Assembly (NCBI GenBank): GCA_030731845.1
Contig: JANQTF010000162.1
Span: forward strand, 1-49,132
Direction: 5' to 3'
Source: Bacteroidia bacterium
GTDB taxonomy: Bacteria; Bacteroidota; Bacteroidia; J057
DNA: 49,132 bases
Position 1 is the first letter of the stretch. Each line of letters starts with the position of its first letter. Position numbers and translations under genes: made by a program. This document shows, one piece after another, positions 23,342 to 32,936 of the stretch. The notes under the pieces are model-generated. The model searched no databases. It saw only the letters and a list, made by a program, of their open reading frames with translations, and had not been told where the DNA came from.

Positions 23342-25957
23342 CTATGGTGATACAATCAGGATGGCTCTGCCTGTTTTTTGGTTTACATTTATTTTCACCA
23401 CATAACTTCCCGGAGCAAGTGTGGAGATGGGTAATTCTATGCGTTGCTCACCTGCAGCCAATTGCTTGTGTTCAACGTGCAAAATTTGACCATGAAGGTT
23501 GTATATCCAAAAATCTGCTTCCGCTGATGTAGGAATTGTGAAGACTACTTCGGCCTGTTGAGAGGCTGGATTAGGAACGAGCGTGAGCGAAAGCTGCGGG
23601 ATTTCATCTGGAATAAGGGTTCTTACGCCCTCCTCGGCGAAGAGCATGGCAAGTCCTTCACTGCCCTTGATGGTCTTTTTTCCCAGTATGTAGAAATCAT
23701 CTCCCACCAGGTGAAAATTGAAACTATTAGCGACTTCTCCCTGGTTGTTGAGTACCGAGACCCCAACCCAGTTGCCCTGGGCATCGCGACGGATCAGTCT
23801 TAGCTCGTTTTGGATGTCAGGAAAATTATAGAGAATCCATGGGCGGTCTTTGGAATCGAGAATCAAATGAAGCGGAGAGCCGATCAGGTTGCCCGGATCT
23901 CCCAAAATAGAGGAAGAGGTCCAGACTGCATCCTTTTTCTCGACCAGAATGATTTTGTCGGTATTTCCATCCTTGAAAGCAATGACAGGCTCATCTGCGA
24001 GGTAGATCTGGAAGTCAAGATTTTGTGGGCTGTAATTGAATGGGGGGGTTACTTCCTCAAATGTCCAGGCTTGCCCAGGCAAGCGCGTCGCCAGCTTGAC
24101 CTGGTTTGTTCCCAAAGCCACATATCCCAGGTACAGGGCACCATCTTTTTCCCGAATCACGGGATTTTGTCCTGTTGGGCCATCGCTTGCGTCCAGAATC
24201 GAATATTGCCAACTGCCACCACTTTGGGCTTTGCTCATCCAGTATAATTGGCCATTGAGTAGGTCATAGCCTGCCCCGTACACCGAATCAGCCGATTGAT
24301 GGATGAATAAATTACGAAGTCCTATCGGCATAATGCTCGTTACAACCCAGTTTGCCCCTTGTTTGATGGCAAAACTCACTTGTTCTGGATTGCCAGCGCT
24401 ATATAGGATTTCAGGCTCATCATTGGGCGAAAAAGTGAGTGCCAGGCTCGCAAGATTGGGGGCAGTGGTCACAGGCTCGTAGCTCCATGTCCCGTTTGTT
24501 CGTTGCGCGTACCGGATTTCTTCAGAAAAGTCTTCGGAGTAAGTCATGAAAATGTGATCGCTGCCATTAGGCTGCCGCTTGACCCTGGAGGAAAAAAGCC
24601 TTCCCCTCTCTTCCGTCTTGGTAATGTATTCTTTAGCTAGTGGGATTAGCCCCGGTGTCATGCTTATTTCAAGGATGGCATCTTTCAGTGCGTCATATAC
24701 CCAAATCAGCAATTTGTCATGGATCATTTTGCTCTCCAGCCTGTGATTGGTCGAAAGCTTCATGATCGTGTCTTTGCGCCAAAATCCTGCTCTGTTGAAC
24801 GTATATTGAACTTCAAGCTGATTGGCAGAAACATTATAGTAAACAAGGTAGGTCGTATCTCGGCCCTTGTGCTCAATGCTAATGAATGTTCTGTAATAGG
24901 AGTCAGGTGAAAACTTGTGATAGTACTCCGAAGAAAGCTTGCTGCTATCACTCGCATCGGGTGAGAATCGCTGATAAGTAAGCGGGTTTCTGTTGGAGAG
25001 ATTATATTGTCCGTAGAGAGGAGATCCGGCAGTGGCAAAATGTAGAATACTATCTTCTTCCAGATAGGCCCGAGGGTATTCAAAAGTCTCATAAAAGCGG
25101 GTTGCACCCGGCAGTACTCGCGAGACTGAATCAAGGTCCTGATATGTCCATTGGCTCACATTGCCAAAGTCTGCCTTGAAAAGGAGCAGCTTGTGGTTGT
25201 GCATGCTATTGGTGAGAATATAATATTTGTTGTTAGCCCGAGGAATGATTTGGCAAAACTCTCCAAACCGATCTCCGTTTGGCAAGCAAGAAGAGGCACT
25301 TTCATCCGGAATATCTGGCATGGCATGGGTGATCCAGCCAAGATTTGTCTTCTCGGCAATCCCGAGCTCGAGGTCGTATTGAAGGTAGAAGGGGGTAAAT
25401 GGAAAAAGCGAACAGCTAGCGTAGTTCTCCACACTCCCATCGTAGTAAGCGATGAAGGGCAACCCGTCGGGCTTTATCTCAATATCAAGCGATCCCTGAT
25501 AGAGTCGTGGCGCAGAAAAATCATAGCCATAAGGCCCCAGAATTTCCCCGCCGATCGGGCTTTCCCGTAGCCACACGCCTGCACTGTTGTAGGCATAGAC
25601 CATCTCAGCCTCGTTGTTGATGTTGCGGTCGAGGAACACAATGTGCACAAAACCGTTGTCATCTACCGCAAGAGCAGATTTGTAGCCATGAGACCCCAAA
25701 GAAGGAGCTACAGGCTCCCAGGTCCATGTCTCTGTGGTCACGTCGCGATGACCATAGATCAGAATGTCTTTCCCTTTGTCCCAATATGAGACATGCACGT
25801 CTCCATCGTCTTCAAAGAAAAAATCGGGATTGCCACCAGATTGCTGGATATCGGTGAGGATATCAGAATAGGTCCAGTTAAGAACCTGTGCCGGTAGCAG
25901 GGTCGGCAGGAGCAGGAGCAGAATGGAGAATCTCCATCGGGGTGATTGATGCTTCAT
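23342..25957 (-). CDS. T9SS-secreted protein with propeller-like repeats, unknown function
   Basis: Product of 871 residues from the ATG at 25957, chosen for the signal peptide MKHQSPRWRFSILLLLLPTLLPAQ. The body has repeats such as SALAVDDNGFVHIVFLDRN, SDHIFMTYSED, GALYLGYVALG and DRPWILYNFPD, like blades of a sialidase/BNR-type propeller. The last 80 residues are a por-secretion tail (LSLTLVPNPASQQAEVVF to VVKINV), so it should pass the outer membrane by the type IX system. No enzyme motif is recognised. The signal peptide region is encoded inside the last 80 bp of recJ in another frame. Confidence 0.85.
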   Translation of the reverse strand: MKHQSPRWRFSILLLLLPTLLPAQVLNWTYSDILTDIQQSGGNPDFFFEDDGDVHVSYWDKGKDILIYGHRDVTTETWTWEPVAPSLGSHGYKSALAVDDNGFVHIVFLDRNINNEAEMVYAYNSAGVWLRESPIGGEILGPYGYDFSAPRLYQGSLDIEIKPDGLPFIAYYDGSVENYASCSLFPFTPFYLQYDLELGIAEKTNLGWITHAMPDIPDESASSCLPNGDRFGEFCQIIPRANNKYYILTNSMHNHKLLLFKADFGNVSQWTYQDLDSVSRVLPGATRFYETFEYPRAYLEEDSILHFATAGSPLYGQYNLSNRNPLTYQRFSPDASDSSKLSSEYYHKFSPDSYYRTFISIEHKGRDTTYLVYYNVSANQLEVQYTFNRAGFWRKDTIMKLSTNHRLESKMIHDKLLIWVYDALKDAILEISMTPGLIPLAKEYITKTEERGRLFSSRVKRQPNGSDHIFMTYSEDFSEEIRYAQRTNGTWSYEPVTTAPNLASLALTFSPNDEPEILYSAGNPEQVSFAIKQGANWVVTSIMPIGLRNLFIHQSADSVYGAGYDLLNGQLYWMSKAQSGGSWQYSILDASDGPTGQNPVIREKDGALYLGYVALGTNQVKLATRLPGQAWTFEEVTPPFNYSPQNLDFQIYLADEPVIAFKDGNTDKIILVEKKDAVWTSSSILGDPGNLIGSPLHLILDSKDRPWILYNFPDIQNELRLIRRDAQGNWVGVSVLNNQGEVANSFNFHLVGDDFYILGKKTIKGSEGLAMLFAEEGVRTLIPDEIPQLSLTLVPNPASQQAEVVFTIPTSAEADFWIYNLHGQILHVEHKQLAAGEQRIELPISTLAPGSYVVKINVNQKTGRAILIVSP

Positions 25958-27680
25958 GGGAAGGGACAACATCCTTGAGATGTAAATTAATACGAATTTC
26001 TTGTTTCCATGTATTGAAAACAGGTTGATAGGCGATATCGACATATTGGGATGGGTTTTCCTGCCACTTGCTGGCAAGCCCAAACCCCACTGCCTCAAAC
26101 ATCCGGCCTTCCTGTTCAAGTACCAAACGAATATGATCCTCTTTCATGATACGGGAATGACGCACCAGCACATTCTTTGAATAAAAGACTGGGCGCCTGT
26201 TTCCTGGGCCAAAGGGCTCCATCTGCCCCAGAATTTTGATCAGACGGGCATCAATAGAGGAGAACCCTATTTCGAGATCTATAAAGAGCGACGGCATTTT
26301 CTGGTCTTCCCGGATTGTTTGCGCGACAACTTGGTCAAATTTCTTGCAAAAGGCCGAAAAAGACTCCTTTTTCATCGTGAGACCGGCAGCATAGGTGTGC
26401 CCGCCAAATTGGATTAGGTGCTCTGAGGCAGCATCTATCGCGTGATACAGGTCAAACCCCGACACACTTCTGGCTGAGCCTACGAGCTTGCCATCGCTCT
26501 CGGTGAGCATGATGGTGGGGCGGTAGTGGTGCTCTACTACCCGGGAAGCCACAATGCCGATGACTCCCTTGTGCCAATGCTCATTATACAGAACGGTACT
26601 ATGCCTCCCAGGGTGGGTTGGGTCTGCAGCAATCATCGCAAGTGCTTCTTGCGTGATCTCTTTGTCGAGGAGCTTGCGCTCATCGTTGGACTGCTGCAAT
26701 TCCTGTGCTAGCTCTTCCAGGGCCTTGCTTTTGCCCATCATTACTTCCACGGCTTCCCTGGCATGAGAGAGTCTGCCCGCAGAATTAATCCTTGGCCCCA
26801 CAAAAAACACCAGATCGGTGATGTTCCACTCCCGCTCGCCCTGGGCCTGATCCATCAGGGCCCTGAGGCCCGGCAGGGGATTGCTCCGGATCTTCTGCAA
26901 CCCATGAAATGCGATGATGCGGTTTTCATCCAGAATCGGCACGATGTCGCAGGCAATGCTCAATGTGGCAAGGTCGGCATATTCCAACACGGGGTTGTAG
27001 TCGTCCGATGGAGCCGGGATCCCCGCCTCGATCAGTGCTGGCGCGAGCGCTTGCGCCAATTTTAGTGCTACCCCACAGCCCGTGAGATGGGTGCAGGGAT
27101 AGGAACAATCCTCCCGCAGTGGATCCAGGATAGCAATGGCCGGTGGGAGTTCAGGGCCGGGTTTGTGGTGATCGCACACAATCACATCGAGGCCTTTTTT
27201 GTACGCATAGGTGAGTTGATCCATGGCTTTGATGCCACAGTCTAGCGTCACCACCACGCTAGCACCAATTTCCACGGCATAGTCTATCCCTTTGTAAGAA
27301 ACCCCGTAGCCCTCGATATAGCGGTCTGGAATATAAAAATCGTAGTCAATGCCCCAATCTTCGGCAAAAAGGCACATCGTCGTCACCGCCGTTGTTCCGT
27401 CAACATCATAATCACCAAAAAAAAGAACTTTCTCACCGTTCTTCCTGGCCCCAACCAAGCGCTCCACCGCTTTGTCCATGCTTGTGAGCAAGTAGGGATC
27501 GTGGAGGTCGGAAAGGGTTGGTCGGAAAAAATATTTGGCTTCCTCAAATGTATTGACCCCCCGCTGTAGCAGGATCTGGGCCAGGGCAAGCGGAAAAGGT
27601 TGCTTAGCACCCAGGGCTTGGGCCAGGGAGGAGGCACTTTCTGCATGGGGGAGGCTTTTGAGAATCCAGCGATGCTTCAT
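25878..27680 (-). CDS. recJ: Single-stranded-DNA-specific exonuclease RecJ
   Basis: 5'-3' exonuclease used in recombination and mismatch repair. It has 600 residues from the ATG at 27680 (MKHRWILKSL). DHH phosphoesterase motifs: GDYDVDGTT (89-97), VIVCDHH (about 167), SAGRLSHA, and the DHHA1 GGHTYAAGL near 440. Domain length is normal. The 3' end overlaps the next gene by 80 bp, and the last 15 residues (PAPADPATGTGS) look like a low-complexity extension created by that overlap. It is divergent from the HisA-like gene, with a 164-bp spacer. Confidence 0.95.
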   Translation of the reverse strand: MKHRWILKSLPHAESASSLAQALGAKQPFPLALAQILLQRGVNTFEEAKYFFRPTLSDLHDPYLLTSMDKAVERLVGARKNGEKVLFFGDYDVDGTTAVTTMCLFAEDWGIDYDFYIPDRYIEGYGVSYKGIDYAVEIGASVVVTLDCGIKAMDQLTYAYKKGLDVIVCDHHKPGPELPPAIAILDPLREDCSYPCTHLTGCGVALKLAQALAPALIEAGIPAPSDDYNPVLEYADLATLSIACDIVPILDENRIIAFHGLQKIRSNPLPGLRALMDQAQGEREWNITDLVFFVGPRINSAGRLSHAREAVEVMMGKSKALEELAQELQQSNDERKLLDKEITQEALAMIAADPTHPGRHSTVLYNEHWHKGVIGIVASRVVEHHYRPTIMLTESDGKLVGSARSVSGFDLYHAIDAASEHLIQFGGHTYAAGLTMKKESFSAFCKKFDQVVAQTIREDQKMPSLFIDLEIGFSSIDARLIKILGQMEPFGPGNRRPVFYSKNVLVRHSRIMKEDHIRLVLEQEGRMFEAVGFGLASKWQENPSQYVDIAYQPVFNTWKQEIRINLHLKDVVPSHEASITPMEILHSAPAPADPATGTGS

Positions 27681-27844
27681 GAATGTGGCGTCAAATAGGT
27701 TTAGGTTTGTCAAATGTACACAGCTCCAATCGAAAAGCGAATGAATCACTTCTCTTTGCTCTTTTGTGGGAATTGTGAAGCTAGCTTTGCAAATTAGCCC
27801 TCAGAATATCTTCATTCGTTACACTTTTTCAGGCATTTGCTCAC

Positions 27845-28591
27845 ATGCAAATTATCCCGGCACTATATATCCACGACGGCAAAGCCGCTTCCTATATCCC
27901 TGGAGACTATGAGTCCATCCATTATCTCGATCAGTCGCCTTATGAGCTCATCGAGCTTTTGGGAAAGCATAACGTGCAGCGCATCATGTTGCTCGATATC
28001 GACGCGGCAAGAAACCCCGAGCATAATAACAAGGCGCTCATCGGATCACTCGCCAACCTCGCTGTGCCCGATCTCGAAGTTGGGGGAGGCATCAATGACA
28101 TGGAATACCTCAAGACCCTTCAGTATGCGGGGGTAGATTATTTTATCCTCGGGTCTGCTGTCTTTCATAACTTTGAGTTCCTAGAGCAAATCTGTCAGGC
28201 AAAAGATGTCAAAAACGACCGCATCCTTATCTCCCTTGATATGCTCGACGGCAGGCTCACCACCTCTGGCTGGACAGAATCAGTAGAAGGGGTCACCCTT
28301 GGCGATGTGATGAGGAGATGCATGGAATTTGGCCTCAATCGCTTCATCGTCACCGATGTAAGCAGTGATACTCCCGAGAGCGGACCAGACATTACCTTCT
28401 ACACCGAACTGATAGAGGCTTTTCCCGACGCAGAAATCTCGGCTTCGGGCCACATCCACACCTACGAGCATCTCGAAGCGCTCAAAGCCATCGGGATCAA
28501 AGAGGTAGTCGTAGGCGACAAGATCTATCAGGAAGAAGAGCTGATGGATAAAATATCAGCTTACAACCGCCGAGAAGAGAAGGAAAAATAG
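27845..28591 (+). CDS. HisA-like TIM-barrel protein with altered active site
   Basis: Protein of 248 residues with the HisA/HisF fold and HisA-like order: MQIIPALYIHDGK, LLDIDAA (49-55), VGGGI (79-83, first phosphate site), SLDMLDGR (130-137), TDVSSD (170-175), SASGHI (199-204, second phosphate site) and VVVGDKIY. In HisA, alignment by eye puts the catalytic Asp8 at Tyr8 here, while the second catalytic Asp (Asp127 of Thermotoga) is kept as Asp132. The second phosphate loop has GH in place of GG. No other his gene is present. It could be a paralogue with another reaction, or an isomerase that has changed its acid/base residue. Confidence 0.85.
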   Translation: MQIIPALYIHDGKAASYIPGDYESIHYLDQSPYELIELLGKHNVQRIMLLDIDAARNPEHNNKALIGSLANLAVPDLEVGGGINDMEYLKTLQYAGVDYFILGSAVFHNFEFLEQICQAKDVKNDRILISLDMLDGRLTTSGWTESVEGVTLGDVMRRCMEFGLNRFIVTDVSSDTPESGPDITFYTELIEAFPDAEISASGHIHTYEHLEALKAIGIKEVVVGDKIYQEEELMDKISAYNRREEKEK

Positions 28592-28592
28592 A

Positions 28593-29756
28593 TTACTGAT
28601 CCCATTTCCCAAAAAGCATCAATCCCCGAACGGCGATTACTACAAATATCGGGTAGAATGCCAAGGGGAAATGCTGCGGGAGGAATGTGCCCAACAAGAG
28701 CAATAGCACCCCAAGACTACCTGCCCCAAGGAAATACCATTTCAGCCAGAGTAGTTTTTTGCGCCAGACCAAGCCTAAGCCTGCAAGTAAATGCAAGGGA
28801 TTGGCCCACAGTAGGTTCCAGTTTTGGGCCGTCGCGGTATGGTCTGTGGCAAACCAAAGCAGAGAAATCACGCATCCCATAATGCCAAGGGTGACCCACA
28901 ATGCCACATCGGGAGCCACCTTCCCCTTCCCTCGCCACCGCAGCCACGAGTGCCAGAGCATGAGCCCCATGATCAGCATGGTGATGCTGAGTGGATGAAG
29001 ATACCAGGGCGTAGCCGCTACCAGGTCTGGCCCTTCATATATTGTCTCCTGAGACTTTAGCAGAGGTTTCCAGCCAGTGGCGGTGCGCACTTCAGCTCCA
29101 CCAAAAGCAGTTGCAAGGTAGTCGGGCAAAAACATCTGCTCGCGTATATCCGCTTCGCGATCTACCACGGCTCCCAGAGCCAGGTCTATGCCAAATTCTA
29201 TCCAGGCCTTCTCCGTGAGATATTCATGTAAATAGTCGCGAAAACTCGCGCCGGTTTTGGTAGGCGCTCCCCATCGCAAGCTATCCCCCATCACATTTTC
29301 TACCACGTCTCGGAGGCGCGTAGCACAGTTGTCAAAGAAAAAATCGTAGAGGTAAAATCTGTTTTCGGGGAGATTATTTTTGGCGAGAAAATCTGCGATG
29401 CCTTGCTTTTGCGACTGGCTAATGTCCAGAACCTGCTCCTGATAGGTCCGCTCAAAATAGCGGTATGCGTAGTCAAAATTGCGCATGGGATCTTTGTCCA
29501 CCATGTATTCCAGCTTCCCCTGCATGAATTTGGGGTAGAAATTGGGCGTGTTGAAATCAAAGGTTCCATAGTTATACACCTCATCTACTCCCGTTGCCGG
29601 ATCATGGACCCGTATGGCGCTGTGGCCAAATGCCGAATAGAGTTCTGAGCCAGGTGCCACTGTGAGCAGGCTGATCTCTGCCATAGAACTCAGACGCTGC
29701 GAAAAGGCAGGAAGACAGAATAAAAGAGAGAAGAGGACCAGAGAAAAATGGCGCAT
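28593..29756 (-). CDS. DUF4105 (Lnb N-terminal periplasmic domain) membrane protein
   Basis: Product of 387 residues. Signal peptide MRHFSLVLFSLLFCLPAFSQ, then the DUF4105 domain (about 25-240) with the characteristic FGHSAIRV, YNYGTFDF, GKLEYM and FFDNCATRLRD motifs. Four or so transmembrane helices fill residues about 250-385. The domain contains a conserved His and Cys (FGHSA, DNCAT) like NlpC/P60-type folds, and it may act on envelope lipids or peptides; the activity is not established. It is convergent with the HisA-like gene, one base between the stop codons. A common Bacteroidota family. Confidence 0.88.
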   Translation of the reverse strand: MRHFSLVLFSLLFCLPAFSQRLSSMAEISLLTVAPGSELYSAFGHSAIRVHDPATGVDEVYNYGTFDFNTPNFYPKFMQGKLEYMVDKDPMRNFDYAYRYFERTYQEQVLDISQSQKQGIADFLAKNNLPENRFYLYDFFFDNCATRLRDVVENVMGDSLRWGAPTKTGASFRDYLHEYLTEKAWIEFGIDLALGAVVDREADIREQMFLPDYLATAFGGAEVRTATGWKPLLKSQETIYEGPDLVAATPWYLHPLSITMLIMGLMLWHSWLRWRGKGKVAPDVALWVTLGIMGCVISLLWFATDHTATAQNWNLLWANPLHLLAGLGLVWRKKLLWLKWYFLGAGSLGVLLLLLGTFLPQHFPLAFYPIFVVIAVRGLMLFGKWDQ

Positions 29757-29833
29757 GGGAAATGAGTTTCTCGGGGGAAATTAGCACAGATCGAATCCTG
29801 CTCCAAAGAAAAAAAAATCCCTAAGTTAGCCAC

Positions 29834-30574
29834 ATGAACAAAGCACGTGGTGTCCTTCGGCTGATTGCGTTTCTGTGCCTTAGCCTCTTGGATGTACTTC
29901 GGATTTTTCTGTTGCAGGTGATTTTCCCCAGATCCCAATCGCGCCAGATTTCCTATGGGGGACTCAAGCATTGGTCTCGATGGGCAAAGCGGCTCCTCGG
30001 CGTTGAGATAGAGTATCAGGGTGAATTTCCCACTGTCAGCGCCATGGTGCTGCCCAATCACCGGTCCTATATTGATGTGTTGCCATTCACCCTCAAGCTC
30101 GATCTCACCTTCGTGGCGAAGGTAGAAGTATCCCGGTGGCCAGTCATAGGCCTGGGGGCGCGTGCCGTAGGGACAGTATTTGTGGATCGGGCAGATAAGG
30201 CAAGCCGGACGCTGACCCGCCAAAAAATGGGCGAAGCACTGGCCATGGGCAGATCAGTCATTGTATTCGCCGAAGGCACGACCTTCAAAGCGCCAGATCT
30301 GGGGGTGCTGCGCCCGGGTATGTTTCAATTGGCCGCCGAAGGGGGCTTTCCCGTCGTGCCCGTCGCAATCGAATACCAACACGTCGAAGATGCCTGGGTC
30401 GGAAAGGATACCTTTATCCCTCACTTTATCAGGTGCTTTGGCAAAAAAAATACCCGAATCGTCGTGAGATTTGGACCCATGATGACCTCCAGTGATTCCG
30501 AATCGCTCCGGCAGGAGGTATATGAGTGGCTTCAGATAAATTTGGCAAACATTCGCAGCCAAATTTCGGTATGA
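29834..30574 (+). CDS. plsC: 1-acyl-sn-glycerol-3-phosphate acyltransferase (PlsC family)
   Basis: Membrane-associated acyltransferase making phosphatidic acid. It has 246 residues. Catalytic block NHRSYID (75-81, NHx4D), substrate block FAEGTTFK (EGT), and a proline-centred block VVPVAIEY; all in the standard order. The N-terminal hydrophobic segment (about 8-31) anchors it. Some members use ornithine-lipid or lyso-substrates, which motifs do not separate. It leads a two-gene plus-strand unit with pdxJ, 70 bp downstream. Confidence 0.92.
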   Translation: MNKARGVLRLIAFLCLSLLDVLRIFLLQVIFPRSQSRQISYGGLKHWSRWAKRLLGVEIEYQGEFPTVSAMVLPNHRSYIDVLPFTLKLDLTFVAKVEVSRWPVIGLGARAVGTVFVDRADKASRTLTRQKMGEALAMGRSVIVFAEGTTFKAPDLGVLRPGMFQLAAEGGFPVVPVAIEYQHVEDAWVGKDTFIPHFIRCFGKKNTRIVVRFGPMMTSSDSESLRQEVYEWLQINLANIRSQISV

Positions 30575-30644
30575 GGACTATTGTTCTGCACCTGGAGATT
30601 CTTCTATATCTTCGCTCCTTGATCCATTGCCACCAGCTAAGCCC

Positions 30645-31370
30645 ATGACCAAACTTTCTGTTAATCTCAACAAAGTAGCCCTGCTGCGAAATAGTCGTGG
30701 CAGAAATTACCCTGACCTGATCCAGTTTGCCCTGGATTGTGTGAAGCTTGGGGCTGATGGCATCACCATGCACCCCCGGCCCGATGAGCGGCACGCCCGT
30801 AAGTCAGATATTTTTGAGCTGAAAGAGGCACTCACTGTAGAGCTCAATGTGGAGGGATACCCATCTGAGGATTTTCTCCGCCTCATCGAAGAGGTGAAAC
30901 CTGCTCAGTGCACCCTCGTGCCCGACGCGCCCGATCAGCTCACCTCCGACCATGGCTGGGATACCAACAAATTCAAAGGATATCTGCTCGATATCATCCT
31001 GCGGCTCCAGGCTGCCGGCGTGCGAACTTCCATTTTTGTAGATCCTGATCTCGACATGATTGAGGCTGCACGTGAGATTGGCACGGATCGGATCGAGTTA
31101 TATACCGAGACCTATGCATCTCAATATGCCTTCGGCAATCCCAATTTGGTGGAGGAATTTGCCCGTGCAGCTGCCTTTGCACACGAACTTGGCCTCGGCG
31201 TAAATGCCGGTCACGACCTCAACCTCGATAATTTGCTGCACTTTCACAGCATGGTCACACCGCTCCACGAGGTTTCCATCGGTCATGCCCTCATCACCGA
31301 TGCCCTATATCTTGGCCTCGAAGAAACCATCAGGCGCTATCAGGGCTGTCTTGGTAAGTCGGTGAGCTAG
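30645..31370 (+). CDS. pdxJ: Pyridoxine 5'-phosphate synthase (PdxJ)
   Basis: Condenses 1-deoxy-xylulose 5-phosphate with 3-amino-2-oxopropyl phosphate in the DXP-dependent vitamin B6 route. It has 241 residues from the ATG at 30645 ([16 protein letters not shown]). The N-terminal [15 protein letters not shown], the [13 protein letters not shown] block (catalytic Glu/His region) and [14 protein letters not shown] are all present. B6 supply fits the several PLP enzymes in the window, without a special link. It ends 7 bp from the convergent dciA-like gene. Confidence 0.96.
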   Translation: MTKLSVNLNKVALLRNSRGRNYPDLIQFALDCVKLGADGITMHPRPDERHARKSDIFELKEALTVELNVEGYPSEDFLRLIEEVKPAQCTLVPDAPDQLTSDHGWDTNKFKGYLLDIILRLQAAGVRTSIFVDPDLDMIEAAREIGTDRIELYTETYASQYAFGNPNLVEEFARAAAFAHELGLGVNAGHDLNLDNLLHFHSMVTPLHEVSIGHALITDALYLGLEETIRRYQGCLGKSVS

Positions 31371-31377
31371 ATGCTCC

Positions 31378-31665
31378 TCACACCAGCCTCACTTCTCTCA
31401 CAATCTCTTTGCCCATCTGCTCATTGAGCATGGTGCGTATTTTTTCGCGACTCAGTTGCAGCTCGCTTTTCCAAACCGGACTCGCAATTCTCACAAAAAA
31501 TATCCCACCCTTAAACCAGATTTTCTCCGTGACTTGCGCGATGGGTTTCCCCATGAGAGACTCCCAATTGGCGATCACTTGCTGGATTGCAGCCTCCTCA
31601 TCCAGGCCGTGAATTTCCAGAAAGGACTTGATCGCATCACCAAGACTTTGATATGGTTTTGACAT
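31378..31665 (-). CDS. DUF721 / DciA-like protein
   Basis: Product of 95 residues from the ATG at 31665 (MSKPYQSLGDAI); the longer frame back to 31788 would run into recF and is not used. Core pattern VIANWESLMGKPIAQVTEK and SPVWKSELQLSREKIRTMLNEQMG match DUF721, the family that includes the helicase-loading protein DciA. In Bacteroidota such genes lie beside recF or the gyrase gene, as here. A role in replication initiation is likely but not proved from sequence. The spacer to recF is 58 bp. Confidence 0.88.
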   Translation of the reverse strand: MSKPYQSLGDAIKSFLEIHGLDEEAAIQQVIANWESLMGKPIAQVTEKIWFKGGIFFVRIASPVWKSELQLSREKIRTMLNEQMGKEIVREVRLV

Positions 31666-31723
31666 AGGGGAAAGATAAGCATTTGTGGGGAATCTGTTGG
31701 GGGAAATCGGGCCAATCGTTGGG

Positions 31724-32851
31724 CTAAGAAACTGTGACTTCGCTATTGAGCACGGAGAAATATGCCACCTCTCGCTTGCTCTCTCCAAAAATTTCCCTTA
31801 GCCTGATTTCGGAGGTGTCGGTGATGAAAATTTGTCCTTGAATTCGAGATTGTAGCAAATGAGAGATTTGCCCCAGCCGATGACGATCAAGTTTGTCAAA
31901 AAGATCATCGAGCAGTAGAATTGGAGCCAGGTTGGTTTTTTCCTGTAACAGCTGATATTGGGCGAGTTTGAGTGCGATCACAAAGGTCTTTTGTTGCCCT
32001 TGTGAGCCATAGTTTCGCACACTGTGCTCATCGATATGAAACTGGAGATCGTCGCGATGGATACCCCCGACTGTGTAGCCATTTACGCGATCTTTGTCCA
32101 GATTGTCGCGAAGCAGGTTGCGCCAGCTCTCTGTGGTATTGCCATCAAGTTGGCTTTTGTATTGGAGCTTTGGCGTCTCTTTGTCGGATACGATTTCTGA
32201 AAAATAAGAGGCAAAAACCGAGGAAAATGCTTCCAAAAAGTCTTCTCTTCCGGCTTTTACCGCAATCCCGTGCGGAATGAGCTGATCATCCCACAGCGAC
32301 AGTTGCTCCTGATCAAATCGGCGATTCTCCGCCATGAGCTTCAGCAGGGCATTGCGCTGCTGAAGCACGCGCTCATAGTGAATCAGATGATGGAGAAACT
32401 GATGGTCATACTGGGAAATGAGCATATCCAAAAACCGCCGCCTGTCGGCCGATTGGCCGTTGATCAGGTCTGTATCTGATGGCAAAATCGCTACCAATGG
32501 CATCAGCCCGATGTGGTCGCTCATGCGCTCCACCGCCTTCTGATTGATGAGAAGCTTTTTGCCTTTGCCCTGCATATAATTGCAATGCACTTGCTTCACT
32601 GATTTGCCTTTTTTCCAGGCTCCGCCAATGAAAAAAAACTGCCCCCCATCTTGCACCGCCTGCCGATCCTGATGATGGCGAAAGCCTCTGGTGAAGGAAA
32701 GGTAATGAATGGCATCGAGAATATTGGTCTTGCCTGCGCCATTGGGCCCGGTAAAGCAATTGATATGTGGCGACAAGTCGATCTCCAGGTCTGTGTAGGA
32801 CCGGAATTGTGTGAGCTGAAGATGTTGCAGGTGTGGAGTTGCCAGCGCCAA
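31724..32851 (-). CDS. recF: DNA replication and repair protein RecF
   Basis: SMC-like ATPase that loads RecA at gaps through RecOR. It has 375 residues. Walker [10 protein letters not shown] (35-43), the family block QLTQFRSYTDLEIDL, the signature-like YGSQGQQKTFVIALKLAQ and Walker B ILLLDDLFDKLD are complete. The start appears to be TTG at 32851: no in-frame ATG exists before the conserved N-terminus. It is the first gene of a unit with the DUF721 gene. Confidence 0.95.
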   Translation of the reverse strand: MALATPHLQHLQLTQFRSYTDLEIDLSPHINCFTGPNGAGKTNILDAIHYLSFTRGFRHHQDRQAVQDGGQFFFIGGAWKKGKSVKQVHCNYMQGKGKKLLINQKAVERMSDHIGLMPLVAILPSDTDLINGQSADRRRFLDMLISQYDHQFLHHLIHYERVLQQRNALLKLMAENRRFDQEQLSLWDDQLIPHGIAVKAGREDFLEAFSSVFASYFSEIVSDKETPKLQYKSQLDGNTTESWRNLLRDNLDKDRVNGYTVGGIHRDDLQFHIDEHSVRNYGSQGQQKTFVIALKLAQYQLLQEKTNLAPILLLDDLFDKLDRHRLGQISHLLQSRIQGQIFITDTSEIRLREIFGESKREVAYFSVLNSEVTVS

Positions 32852-32936
32852 GAGGAATGCGTCAAAAAGTAGATTGGGCTTCGAATATCGCAGCTAGGCG
32901 GGGGATTACCTAACCGCCCAGGTGCTTAACACAGCT

